A stretch of 32,350 bases of DNA, taken from Alphaproteobacteria bacterium (GTDB lineage: Bacteria; Pseudomonadota; Alphaproteobacteria; UBA9219; RFNS01). The DNA is taken from NCBI GenBank assembly GCA_009927055.1, contig RFNS01000292.1, forward strand, positions 1 to 32,350, read 5' to 3'. Shown piece by piece: positions 7,219 to 14,001 of the stretch (positions are counted from its first letter, which is position 1; each line of letters starts with the position of its first letter). The translations under genes and the position numbers were made by a program. Under the pieces are notes generated by a model, which worked only from the letters and a program-made list of their open reading frames with translations, made no database searches and was not told the DNA's origin.

Positions 7219-8328
7219 ATGGTGAGGTTCTTGAAAAACATCCTCCAGCCAAAAAGCCGTCATTCCGGCCAAGCGAGCGTCGCGAGCGCGAGGCGGAATC
7301 TATGGCCCAGCAATCGGATGGCTGGGGGATGGATCCCCGCCTTCGCGGGGATGACGATCACGATAGTGTTAGCCATCACTCTATTCGCCTTTTCCACGCA
7401 AGCCGCAACACCCACCGACGAAAAACCCATCATCACGCTGCAGCCCGTGGCCGAGATTGAGGGCGATACGGTGATGCTGTCAGATTTATTTTTGGGCCTT
7501 GCGCCCGAACAAGATAAGCCGCTGGCTGCCGCCCCCGAACCTGGCAAGCAACGTGTTTATCATGTCCTTACCCTCGCGCGTCTTGCGAAAGCCAACCGCC
7601 TTGCCTGGCGCGCCGCCACCATGAGTGATCAGGTGCTGGTCAAGCGCCGCGCGCAATCGCTGGATGCCAGAACCGTTGAGACGATCTTGATGAACGCGCT
7701 GAAGGAAAAAGACGCGGGCGATGATATCACCCTGCATATGGATCAGCGCGTGGCCGATGTGCTGCTGCCCGCGGGCGATGCGCCGCAGCTGACCCTGAAC
7801 AGCCTGAATTATGATGCCGCGCTGCGCCGCTTCACGGCCGATATGACCGCCACCACGGGCAAGGTTTCGCGCAAACTGCTTTATTCGGGCCGCGTCACAC
7901 CCATGCAAGAGATTCCGGTGCTGGCACGCAGCATGACACTCGGCACCATCATCACCGCGTCCGATCTGACATGGATCAAAACCACCGCCGATCGCGCCGC
8001 CGGCCTGATGACCGATGCCACCCAGCTGGTGGGGCAAGAGTTGCGCCGCAATCTGGCCGAAGGTCAGGCCCTGCGCTTGCGCGATGTGGCCATGCCACGC
8101 CTGGTTAAACGCGGACAAATGGTGACCATGCGCATCGCCTCGCCCATCATGTCGATGACGGCGCGCGGCGTGGCCCAAAGCGATGGCAGCGCCGGCGATC
8201 TTCTGCGCCTGCAAAACACCCAAAGCAAACGCGTGGTGCAAGGCGTGGTGCAGCCCGATGGCACGGTGGTGGTCGATATGCCCATGCCCGCACTGGCGCA
8301 GCAACGCCCATCAACTGTGATCCGATAG
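7219..8328 (+). CDS. flgA: Flagellar P-ring assembly chaperone FlgA, with repeat-encoded leader
   Basis: FlgA is a periplasmic chaperone for P-ring (FlgI) assembly. The protein is about 369 residues. Its C-terminal SAF-type region (about 215-345) has the usual IPVLARSMTLGTIITASDL, QLVGQELRRNLAEGQALRLRD and VKRGQMVTM signatures. The signal peptide core (TIVLAITLFAFSTQAA) is not at the N terminus: codons 14-46 before it are encoded by a 99-bp palindromic repeat (7258-7356) including the phrase WIPAFAGMT. GTG (7216) and ATG (7219) are adjacent, just after the flgG stop. An ATG at 7351, inside the repeat end, would give a signal peptide without a basic n-region. The true start is therefore uncertain. 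Confidence 0.92.
   Translation: MVRFLKNILQPKSRHSGQASVASARRNLWPSNRMAGGWIPAFAGMTITIVLAITLFAFSTQAATPTDEKPIITLQPVAEIEGDTVMLSDLFLGLAPEQDKPLAAAPEPGKQRVYHVLTLARLAKANRLAWRAATMSDQVLVKRRAQSLDARTVETILMNALKEKDAGDDITLHMDQRVADVLLPAGDAPQLTLNSLNYDAALRRFTADMTATTGKVSRKLLYSGRVTPMQEIPVLARSMTLGTIITASDLTWIKTTADRAAGLMTDATQLVGQELRRNLAEGQALRLRDVAMPRLVKRGQMVTMRIASPIMSMTARGVAQSDGSAGDLLRLQNTQSKRVVQGVVQPDGTVVVDMPMPALAQQRPSTVIR
7258..7356. repeat. 99-bp palindromic repeat (family A) inside flgA
   Basis: The element begins with CGTCATTCC and ends with GGGATGACG, so its ends form an inverted repeat. An internal hairpin (ATCCCCGCC ttcg GGGGAT type) lies near its right end. The length is a multiple of three, and it keeps the flgA frame open. 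The left part, GTCATTCC...GGAATCTATG, recurs at 12522-12573 and, shortened, at 22401-22429. Its translation includes WIPAFAGMT, a peptide commonly produced by this class of genomic repeat in proteobacteria. Confidence 0.75.
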
Positions 8329-8337
8329 GGGGAGAAC

Positions 8338-9120
8338 GTGAAAGACAATCAACCGCAAAAAATTTCTGTGCCACAGAAATTTACCCGTGTGGGAAAAATC
8401 CTGTGCTGTGCGACCTTGGCCACCCTGCTGTCGGGGTGCAACGCCATGACACGCATTTCTGAACTGGGCAGCACGCCCAGCCTGGCCCCCATCGAAAATC
8501 CGCACGAAAAACTGCCGCCCGTGCAGATGCCCATGCCGGCGGCCCTGGTGGCCGAACGTCAGCCCAATTCGCTGTGGCAGCCAGGTGCACGCGCCTTTTT
8601 CCGCGATCAACGCGCCTCACGCGTGGGCGATATTCTCACCGTCAACATCAACATCAACGATAAAGCCGAGCTGGAGAATGAATCAAAGCGCACGCGCACC
8701 AACAGCGAAGGAGCGAAGCTGCCCAAAATTATGGGTTATGAAACCGCGCTGAAAGATTATTTATCGAACGAGATTGACCCGACCAACACCACCGACATTG
8801 AAACCGACAGCTCATCCAACGGCAAGGGCCAAGTGGATAGGAGCGAAAAAATCAACCTCAAAGTGGCCGCCACCATCACGCAGGTGCTGCCCAACGGCAA
8901 TCTGGTCATTTATGGCAAGCAGCAGGTGGCCGTGAATTATGACCTGCGCGAGTTGCAAATTAATGGCGTCATCCGCCCCGAAGATATTTCGAGCGAGAAC
9001 ACCATCAATTACGAACAAATCGCCGAAGCGCGCGTCGCCTATGGCGGCCGCGGACAGATGATGGATGTGCAGCAGGCGCGTTATGGCCAACAGCTGTACG
9101 ATATCATCTTTCCGTTTTGA
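8338..9120 (+). CDS. flgH: Flagellar L-ring protein FlgH
   Basis: FlgH is an outer-membrane lipoprotein that forms the L-ring bushing around the rod. The protein is 260 residues. The N terminus has a basic region and hydrophobic core ending in the lipobox LSGC (Cys at about residue 34). The FlgH signatures NSLWQPGARAFFRDQRA, RVGDILTV and VLPNGNLVIYGKQQ are present, and the C terminus reads QYGQQLYD-type with IIFPF. The start is GTG at 8338 with GGGGGAG upstream; no closer ATG fits. It is the last flagellar gene of this block, and flgI is not in the window. Confidence 0.96.
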   Translation: MKDNQPQKISVPQKFTRVGKILCCATLATLLSGCNAMTRISELGSTPSLAPIENPHEKLPPVQMPMPAALVAERQPNSLWQPGARAFFRDQRASRVGDILTVNININDKAELENESKRTRTNSEGAKLPKIMGYETALKDYLSNEIDPTNTTDIETDSSSNGKGQVDRSEKINLKVAATITQVLPNGNLVIYGKQQVAVNYDLRELQINGVIRPEDISSENTINYEQIAEARVAYGGRGQMMDVQQARYGQQLYDIIFPF

Positions 9121-9541
9121 GGTGTCATCATGCTGATGCATTTATTTCATGGCGATCATCCCCACGCAGACAAGAACCTTGGCCCAACCCCCATGACAAC
9201 AGAGAAGGCACAACACTGCCGTGCCTGCGACGGCAGGCACCCATCACCCGCACTCAACTCTAGAAGTCACGGATGGATGATGGGCTCCTGCTTTCGCAGG
9301 AGCTTCAGTTTTTTTTCTCTCCCTGTTCTCATCACGCCTGAGGTCGACGCCGTCAGAACAGTGATGGGTTTTGTTGCCAGCGTCGGGGAGAACGGGTTGG
9401 AAAGAATGCTTGTTTGAGACGCGATGAATGATAGGGTTTCGGTTTGCAACTCTCCCCCCACGCAAACCGGAAAACGCGGGCCGGGTGGCCTCTATTCCCT
9501 CCCCACGATGCCACCCCCCGCGGTGAATTAACCAAAATTTT
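9121..9541. other. Repeat-rich spacer after flgH
   Basis: No convincing gene lies here. A 95-codon frame at 9130-9417 (plus) has a fair ribosome site (GAGGTG) but its middle third is translated repeat, so I do not call it. The spacer contains one copy of the two-hairpin repeat (about 9209-9319). It also holds two stable inverted repeats at 9440-9469 and 9475-9522, followed by a T-rich stretch (9536-9543) that could act as a terminator or form a small RNA. Confidence 0.5.
9209..9319 (-). repeat. Two-hairpin repeat (family B), copy 1
   Basis: Read on the minus strand, the element has an A-rich lead, CTGAAG, a hairpin CTCCTGCGAAAGCAGGAG, CCATCA, a variable middle, then GATGGGTGCCTGCC and a second hairpin ending GGCAGGCAC or GCAGGCAC, then GGCAGTG. 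The same order of modules occurs at 12597-12704 and 28217-28342. This looks like a REP/BIME-type mobile or structural repeat and not a coding feature. Confidence 0.75.
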
Positions 9542-9570
9542 TTGACACCCAAAACTATTCTGCGTATTTT
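9542..9570 (+). promoter_or_regulatory. Sigma-70-type promoter
   Basis: A perfect -35 box TTGACA (9542-9547) is followed by a 17-base spacer and a -10 box TATTTT (9565-9570). Transcription would start near 9577, just ahead of the GAAGGAG ribosome site (9583-9589) and the ATG at 9595. This is the clearest sigma-70 promoter seen in the window and belongs to the orphan gene downstream. Confidence 0.65.
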
Positions 9571-9594
9571 TTGTATATTCCCGAAGGAGACATC

Positions 9595-10071
9595 ATGCCA
9601 CGCCAAAACTTACTTTTTGATCCTGCTAAAGCCATTGTTGAACGCAAGGGTTACCCACGTCACCGTCAAAACTTTCGCCGTGGCATCTGCGCGGTCACTG
9701 GGCGCGTTTTTTGTTACCAGGCCACTGAAAACATTCACCAAACGAAAGATGGTTCTTCCTACTTTCCCCTGGCATGCAGGACGACAAAGAAACCTGTCAT
9801 TTTGCGCGATATAGATGTTGCAAAGTTCATAGTGTGTGAAGACATGGGGGGTATACGCAATCTTGATCGCATCCAGACTTCGGGCGTTTTCAAAAGATTA
9901 TCAGAACAGGAGCGGACGATGGTGTTGGCGGTTTATGATGCTCTCTATTACAGCAACGACACTCGTTATAAAACATGGCATCGCCGCCCAGGCCTTGCTG
10001 CCAGCAACCAAGATATGCGCCTGATGGGTTGGCGCCTGTGTCGTTACACAGCCCCCATCATTCATTTTTAA
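9595..10071 (+). CDS. Hypothetical protein, 158 residues
   Basis: I do not recognise this protein. It is basic and soluble-looking, with no signal peptide or transmembrane segment. Five Cys are present; GICAVTGRVFCYQ near residues 30-42 could be a metal or structural pair, but no complete zinc-ribbon pattern is visible. The ATG at 9595 has GAAGGAG 5 bases upstream and lies behind a good promoter, so it appears to be expressed on its own. A TTG start at 9571 is excluded because it precedes the predicted transcription start. It converges with the SRP RNA gene, whose 3' end is about 4 bases past its stop. Confidence 0.65.
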   Translation: MPRQNLLFDPAKAIVERKGYPRHRQNFRRGICAVTGRVFCYQATENIHQTKDGSSYFPLACRTTKKPVILRDIDVAKFIVCEDMGGIRNLDRIQTSGVFKRLSEQERTMVLAVYDALYYSNDTRYKTWHRRPGLAASNQDMRLMGWRLCRYTAPIIHF

Positions 10072-10074
10072 CAA

Positions 10075-10173
10075 GGTGGAAGCCCGCCCCAGACCCGGTA
10101 AAACACGTTACGGTTGCTGCCTTTCGGCCCTGGCCGGGTTGGCGCGCGCGCCGTCCTGTTGCGGACTTCCACC
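10075..10173 (-). ncRNA. ffs: Signal recognition particle RNA (4.5S)
   Basis: Read on the minus strand, the region has the bacterial small SRP RNA core: CCAGG-GCC-GAAA-GGC-AGCAACCG, which matches the domain IV loop CAGG...GGAA...AGCAGCC with a GAAA tetraloop. The outer ends pair perfectly (GGTGGAAG with CTTCCACC, 8 base pairs), and the inner AACCCGG/CCGGGT helix is also present. The length of about 99 bases fits the 4.5S class. It partners with Ffh to target membrane proteins. A good promoter lies immediately upstream (10177-10205). Confidence 0.9.
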
Positions 10174-10176
10174 ACC

Positions 10177-10205
10177 TTTCTACCGCCATTGTGTGCGCGC
10201 ATCAA
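10177..10205 (-). promoter_or_regulatory. Promoter for SRP RNA
   Basis: On the minus strand, TTGATG (10205-10200) and TAGAAA (10182-10177) are separated by exactly 17 bases. The expected start, a few bases downstream, coincides with the first base of the SRP RNA terminal stem near 10173. The promoter lies immediately upstream of the divergent lipoprotein gene at 10224. Confidence 0.5.
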
Positions 10206-10223
10206 CTTGCGCTACAAAACAGC

Positions 10224-10604
10224 ATGCCTCGCGTTGTTGTTGTGTCGCTCCTGCTTCTGCTCACCGCGTGTGCGGGGCCGTCTCCGCGCGATTATGAATT
10301 TGCGCCACCCATCACCACGGGTGGTCGCCTGTGCCTTATTCAATGCCAGCAGGCGCGCGAATTTTGCCGCGAGCAGTGCGGCCTGCAATCAAGCCCCTGC
10401 TATCGCCATGCCGAACAGCGCGCCGTGCAGGCCTATGACCAGTATCTGATCGACATGGCCAAGATCAGACAAACGCCCGAGAAAAAACTGCACGATTTTA
10501 TGGACGCGTCATCGTGTCAGAGCGTGACATGCCGTGATGATTGTGATGGTGCCTATCGCACCTGCTATAGCGGCTGCGGCGGCGAGGTTATTCCGGCGTA
10601 TTAG
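10224..10604 (+). CDS. Small Cys-rich lipoprotein with duplicated C-X3-C-X6-C-X3-C motif
   Basis: I do not recognise the family. The protein has 126 residues with a clear lipoprotein signal: a hydrophobic core and lipobox LTAC (Cys16). The mature part has ten further Cys in two groups. Cys37, 41, 48, 52 and Cys103, 107, 114, 118 share exactly the same C-X3-C-X6-C-X3-C spacing; Cys59 and Cys98 flank the link between them. The spacing puts the four Cys on one face of a helix, so two disulfide-stapled helices or a metal site are possible. It is presumably anchored in the envelope. The ATG at 10224 starts directly at the signal peptide; its ribosome site is weak. It converges with the unknown gene at 10588, with a 17-base overlap. 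Confidence 0.75.
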   Translation: MPRVVVVSLLLLLTACAGPSPRDYEFAPPITTGGRLCLIQCQQAREFCREQCGLQSSPCYRHAEQRAVQAYDQYLIDMAKIRQTPEKKLHDFMDASSCQSVTCRDDCDGAYRTCYSGCGGEVIPAY

Positions 10605-11208
10605 ATTTTAGAAAAACGCCTTTCAGCCGCTCATACTGCGCCACCAACACCGGTCGTTCATATGTTAAGACTGTGGCCGCATGGACAATATCGCTCGGCA
10701 ACAGTTTTTGTGGCACATGCCACCACAGGGCCTTTGGCGAGTTTGCCCCCAGAATATCGGCGGCCAGCACATGATTGACAAAGAAAAACCCACCCATCAG
10801 CTGTGAAAATTCTCTCACGGCCTTGGGGTTTTTATGGGCAGCGCGGCTGAGGACCCACGGCAAATAAAAAATAACATCATGCATGTGGGCGGGGTCATCA
10901 AGGTTGAAGCCGCCTTTTATCCCTAAGTCTGCTGATAATTCTTCGAACTGATGTCTAAAAATTCCGCCATGATGTTGGTCGATGAATACAAGCTGAGGAA
11001 TAATATCGCTTATTGATAACATGCCTTGCCCCGCCGTTTCCTTCGCCACCACATGCCATGCGGCTGAAAGAAAACTCATCACATCTAAATCTTGGTCGAT
11101 GTTGGGGATCCTGACACCCCCTTCATCCACCACGCCAGCAACAGGGCTGGGCACAGCATGGGTGTTGATCAGCGACGGGGGAAATTGGGGCCGACGACGG
11201 CGATTCAT
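10588..11208 (-). CDS. Hypothetical protein coupled to secB
   Basis: I do not recognise this 206-residue protein. The N terminus is basic (MNRRRRPQF) and the body is helical, with phrases such as DLDVMSFLSAAWHVVAKE, HDVIFYLPWVLSRAAHKNPK and ALWWHVPQKLLPSD. No signal peptide or secure transmembrane helix is seen. Its start ATG overlaps the secB stop (ATGA), so it is very likely translated from the secB mRNA. The longer frame from 11352 lies wholly over secB and is rejected. Coupling to an export chaperone hints at a link to protein export, but the sequence alone gives no function. Its 3' end overlaps the convergent lipoprotein gene by 17 bases. Confidence 0.75.
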   Translation of the reverse strand: MNRRRRPQFPPSLINTHAVPSPVAGVVDEGGVRIPNIDQDLDVMSFLSAAWHVVAKETAGQGMLSISDIIPQLVFIDQHHGGIFRHQFEELSADLGIKGGFNLDDPAHMHDVIFYLPWVLSRAAHKNPKAVREFSQLMGGFFFVNHVLAADILGANSPKALWWHVPQKLLPSDIVHAATVLTYERPVLVAQYERLKGVFLKSNTPE

Positions 11209-11645
11209 GTTTTCTTCGCGGCCTCGGTCGCTTCGTTTTGCTTCAGCATGTCTGAAAAATTGATGGGCGCCATCAGAAGGGGGGGGAAGCCGCCATCTTG
11301 CGTGGTGGCCGCCACAATGCTGCGCGCAAACGGAAACAGCAGCGCCGGACAATCCACCATCAGCAGCGCCTTCACCTGCGCTTCGGGCAATTTGGGCAGT
11401 GTAAACACGCCGGCATAAGCCAGCTCACAAATAAACACGGTGCGATCGGCCACTTTGTTTTCAGCCTTCAGGCGCAGGGTCACTTCATACACGCCCTGAT
11501 CGTTCAAGGGAATGCTTTGCACATTCACCGCCACATCCACGCGCGGCTCGGCCTTGGGTGGCTCGGCAAACAAATGCGGCACCAAGGGGCTTTCAAACGA
11601 TAAATCTTTCACATATTGGGCATTGACGGTGATGGGCTGGGTCAT
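11205..11645 (-). CDS. secB: Protein-export chaperone SecB
   Basis: SecB is a tetrameric cytoplasmic chaperone that holds preproteins unfolded and passes them to SecA. The protein is 146 residues. It has the conserved YVKDLSFESP N-terminal strand, the EVTLRLKAENK strand, FICELAYAGVFTL and the FPFARSIVAATTQDGGFPPLLMAP block. The ATG at 11645 has AGAGGA upstream; the longer frame reaching 11888 crosses the divergent gene and is rejected. It is divergent from the Tim44-domain gene with about 100 bases between them. This pairing is familiar in alphaproteobacteria. Confidence 0.96.
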   Translation of the reverse strand: MTQPITVNAQYVKDLSFESPLVPHLFAEPPKAEPRVDVAVNVQSIPLNDQGVYEVTLRLKAENKVADRTVFICELAYAGVFTLPKLPEAQVKALLMVDCPALLFPFARSIVAATTQDGGFPPLLMAPINFSDMLKQNEATEAAKKT

Positions 11646-11747
11646 GGTTCCTCTGGGCCATGCCTTATCATGCAGCTTTATTTGCGGCAAGCGGGTTGTG
11701 GCTTCTTGCACACGGCGCGGCAATGCCGCATATATAGGGGCATGGGC
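11646..11747. promoter_or_regulatory. Divergent secB / tim44 intergenic region
   Basis: This 102-base spacer separates two divergent starts and must hold promoters for both. A TATATA stretch near 11730-11736 lies very close to the plus-strand ribosome site (AGGGG, 11736-11740), so its role as a -10 box is doubtful. No clear -35 pair was found on either strand. Confidence 0.35.
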
Positions 11748-12458
11748 ATGTTCGACATCATTCTGTTTGCCGCGGCCGCGGCTTTTTTGGCGTACCGCGT
11801 GTACATGGTGCTGGGCCAAAAGCGCCACGATGAAACCCAACGCCCCAACCCCTTTCAGCGGCGCGAGGAACAAGCCAAGCCCCCCCACAAGCGCGATGAC
11901 GCGGCCGAAGACAGCCCCGATCTCAGCCCGCTGGCCCTGCCTGGCAACCTCGATCTAGATGGCGAGGCGCCCCCCAAACCCTTTGCAAAACTTGATGCCG
12001 CGCCCGGATCGCTGGCGGGCACGCTGGCGCAAATTAAAAACATCGATCGCACCTTTGATGAGAAAGAATTTGTGGGCGGCGCCAAAGAAGCCTTCAAAAT
12101 AATTGTGGGCGCCTTTGCCCGTGGCGATAAAGGCATGCTGCGCACGTTGTTGTCTGAGCGTGTTTATCAACAATTCGCCACAGCTATTGAGGCGCGCGAG
12201 AAACAACATTTGACCCAAACCACCGATGTGGTGTCGATTGCCGAAGCGGGCGTCACCACCGCGCGGCTGGAAGGCGGCAAGGCTTATATCACCGTGGCGT
12301 TCACCAGCCAGCAGCGCAACCACGTGAAAAATGCCGCCGGCGAAACGGTCGAAGGCGATGCCCGCCGTGCGGAAGATATTGCCGACACATGGACCTTCAT
12401 GCGCGATCTGCACGACACCGACCCTAATTGGATTTTGGTTGAAACCCGCGCGGCCTAA
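11748..12458 (+). CDS. Tim44/TimA-domain membrane protein
   Basis: The protein has 236 residues with one N-terminal transmembrane helix (about 2-20, MFDIILFAAAAAFLAYRVY), a charged Pro/Asp/Glu linker and a C-terminal Tim44-like domain (about 100-230). The domain shows FVGGAKEAFKIIVGAFARGDKGMLRTLLSERVYQQF and ends with DLHDTDPNWILVETR, typical of the family. In mitochondria Tim44 tethers Hsp70 to the import channel; the bacterial homologues are membrane-associated with an unclear role. The ATG at 11748 fits best, 7 bases after AGGGG; ATG 11742 is an alternative. It is divergent from secB and followed by mltA. Confidence 0.9.
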   Translation: MFDIILFAAAAAFLAYRVYMVLGQKRHDETQRPNPFQRREEQAKPPHKRDDAAEDSPDLSPLALPGNLDLDGEAPPKPFAKLDAAPGSLAGTLAQIKNIDRTFDEKEFVGGAKEAFKIIVGAFARGDKGMLRTLLSERVYQQFATAIEAREKQHLTQTTDVVSIAEAGVTTARLEGGKAYITVAFTSQQRNHVKNAAGETVEGDARRAEDIADTWTFMRDLHDTDPNWILVETRAA

Positions 12459-12521
12459 AACGATGATCCAAGCCTTTAGTCCCCAACCAAGCTTGTGGGA
12501 TTATTTAACTCTAAAATTATT

Positions 12522-12573
12522 GTCATTCCCGCCCCGTGTGGTAGCGCCGGGTAAACTTCGGTCGGAATCTATG
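12522..12573 (+). repeat. Family A repeat, left module, upstream of mltA
   Basis: The sequence runs GTCATTCCCGCC ... GGTCGGAATCTATG, the same left-hand module as the repeat in flgA (7258-7303). It is followed after about 23 bases by a family B two-hairpin repeat, making a compound repeat of about 180 bases between tim44 and the mltA signal peptide. Confidence 0.6.
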
Positions 12574-12596
12574 TTCAAAATTCGTGAAACAGCCAC

Positions 12597-12704
12597 AGAA
12601 AAAAGACTGAATCTCCTGCGAAAGCAGGGGGCCATCACGCCTCGGTTGTCTTTGATGTTTCATGCGAGTGTTGGGTGCCTGCCTTCGCAGGCACAGCAGT
12701 ATTG
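12597..12704 (+). repeat. Two-hairpin repeat (family B), copy 2
   Basis: Modules in order are AGAAAAAAGACTGAA, hairpin CTCCTGCGAAAGCAGG, GCCATCAC, a variable middle, GTTGGGTGCCTGCC ttc GCAGGCAC, and AGCAGTATTG. It matches copies at 9209-9319 (reverse) and 28217-28342. The last third (12655-12704) is in frame with mltA and contains its likely start codon. Confidence 0.75.
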
Positions 12705-13860
12705 TTTTTTAATCGTCAAAATCTTTCCCTTCGCCGCCCTGCTGCTGCTCTCGGCGTGCGAGACAGCGCCCACAAAACCCTCGGCCGATATGACCACCCC
12801 CACTTATACGCCCGTGGCCTTTGATGACATGCCAGGTTTTGCGGCCGAGACGTGGGATGAAAGCCTGCACACCGCCTTCACCAAAAACTGCGCGCGCTGG
12901 CAAAAGAAAACGGGCGATGACGCCCTGCCGTGGCAGACCGTGTGCGCCACGCTGCCCGCCACGCACAATGCCGCCGCACTGCAACAGTGGGTTGTGCAAA
13001 ATTTTGCGCCTTTTGCCGTCACGGCGGGCAGCAATCCCTTCGGTCTTTTCACCGGCTATTATGAACCCCAAATTGCGGCCGCCCCCGCGCCTGTGGGAAA
13101 TTTCCAACACCCCATCTATGCCCGCCCCACCGATTTGGTTCAGGTTGATTTGGGCGCCTTTCGGCCCGAATGGCAGGGCGAAAAAATTTGGGGTCAGCTG
13201 ATGGGCGCGCCCACATCGCTGACGCTTGCCCCCTACCCCGATCGCGCCGCCATTGCCACGCGTTTTATGCCCGCCAGCATTTTGGGCTTTACCGATGATC
13301 CCATCGGCCTTTTTGTGCTGCACATTCAGGGGTCGGGCCAACTGCGCTTTGCCGATGGCACCATCACACGCATTGGCTATGATGGCGTGAACGGCCGCCC
13401 CTATGTGGCGCTGGGCAAGGTGTTGCGCGAGCGTGGGTTGCTGGAAGCGCCCATCAACATGCCCAAAATCCGCGCGTTTTTGGCCACCCAGCCGCCAGCG
13501 CAACTTCAGGCATGGCTGAATGAAAACCCTTCCTATGTTTTTTTCAAAACCAACGCGGGCGAAGGGCCGGTGGGCAGTTTTCAGGCCCCCCTCACACCAG
13601 GGCGCGCGCTGGCGGTTGATCCGAAAAGCATTCCGCTGGGCAGCCTGGTGTGGCTGGATGCCGCGCACCCCGACGAAGGCCAGCCGCGTCTTCAGCGCCT
13701 GATGCTGGCGCAAGATACCGGCGGCGCCATTAAAGGCATGGTGCGGGGCGATGTGTTTTGGGGCGCGGGCGAGGCCGCCGCCCACAACGCCGGCCTGATG
13801 CAAAGCCAAGGGCGCTATTTTGTGCTGCGGCCCCAAGTCACGTCGGTCGCGCCTCATTAA
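12655..13860 (+). CDS. mltA: Membrane-bound lytic murein transglycosylase A (MltA)
   Basis: MltA cleaves peptidoglycan glycan strands, forming 1,6-anhydro ends, from an outer-membrane lipoprotein position. A hydrophobic core ends in the lipobox LSAC. The MltA domain is clear: FTGYYEPQI, FVLHIQGSGQLRF, GYDGVNGRPY and PSYVFFK. The C-terminal 3D domain has LAQDTGGAIKGMVRGDVFWG, with the expected catalytic Asp. The start is unusual. The nearest in-frame ATG (12655) lies inside a family B repeat, so residues before about Phe-Leu-Ile-Val-Lys come from repeat DNA. ATG 12571 and 12463 are longer options; the latter is 4 bases after the tim44 stop. None has a strong ribosome site. Confidence 0.92.
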   Translation: MFHASVGCLPSQAQQYCFLIVKIFPFAALLLLSACETAPTKPSADMTTPTYTPVAFDDMPGFAAETWDESLHTAFTKNCARWQKKTGDDALPWQTVCATLPATHNAAALQQWVVQNFAPFAVTAGSNPFGLFTGYYEPQIAAAPAPVGNFQHPIYARPTDLVQVDLGAFRPEWQGEKIWGQLMGAPTSLTLAPYPDRAAIATRFMPASILGFTDDPIGLFVLHIQGSGQLRFADGTITRIGYDGVNGRPYVALGKVLRERGLLEAPINMPKIRAFLATQPPAQLQAWLNENPSYVFFKTNAGEGPVGSFQAPLTPGRALAVDPKSIPLGSLVWLDAAHPDEGQPRLQRLMLAQDTGGAIKGMVRGDVFWGAGEAAAHNAGLMQSQGRYFVLRPQVTSVAPH

Positions 13861-14001
13861 ATTTCACAGTTTCATCATGGCGCCTATGGCGCCGGCCCCC
13901 ACCTTGGCGAGGATCAACGCCAGCAAAAACATCAGTCTTTTTTCTATCTCTGTTTCGTCAACCTTAGGGCGGATGATAAGCCGCGCGTGAGAACCATCAG
14001 C
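13861..14001. other. Short spacer after mltA
   Basis: No gene is called. On the minus strand the frame of the gene at 14002 stays open for about 45 codons beyond its TAG stop and would encode a charged segment followed by a hydrophobic tail (MFLLALILAKVGAG). It has no good start of its own, so it may be a remnant of a longer original C terminus. Confidence 0.4.

Noticed and set aside
9130-9417. 95-codon frame after flgH
   Set aside because: It has a fair ribosome site, but much of it is translated from the family B repeat and no domain is seen.
9975-10223. N-terminal extension of the Cys-rich lipoprotein
   Set aside because: The frame upstream of 10224 crosses the SRP RNA gene, and a full lipoprotein signal begins at the ATG at 10224.
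12709-13857. 382-codon minus-strand frame opposite mltA
   Set aside because: It is a shadow of mltA; no domains and an atypical composition.
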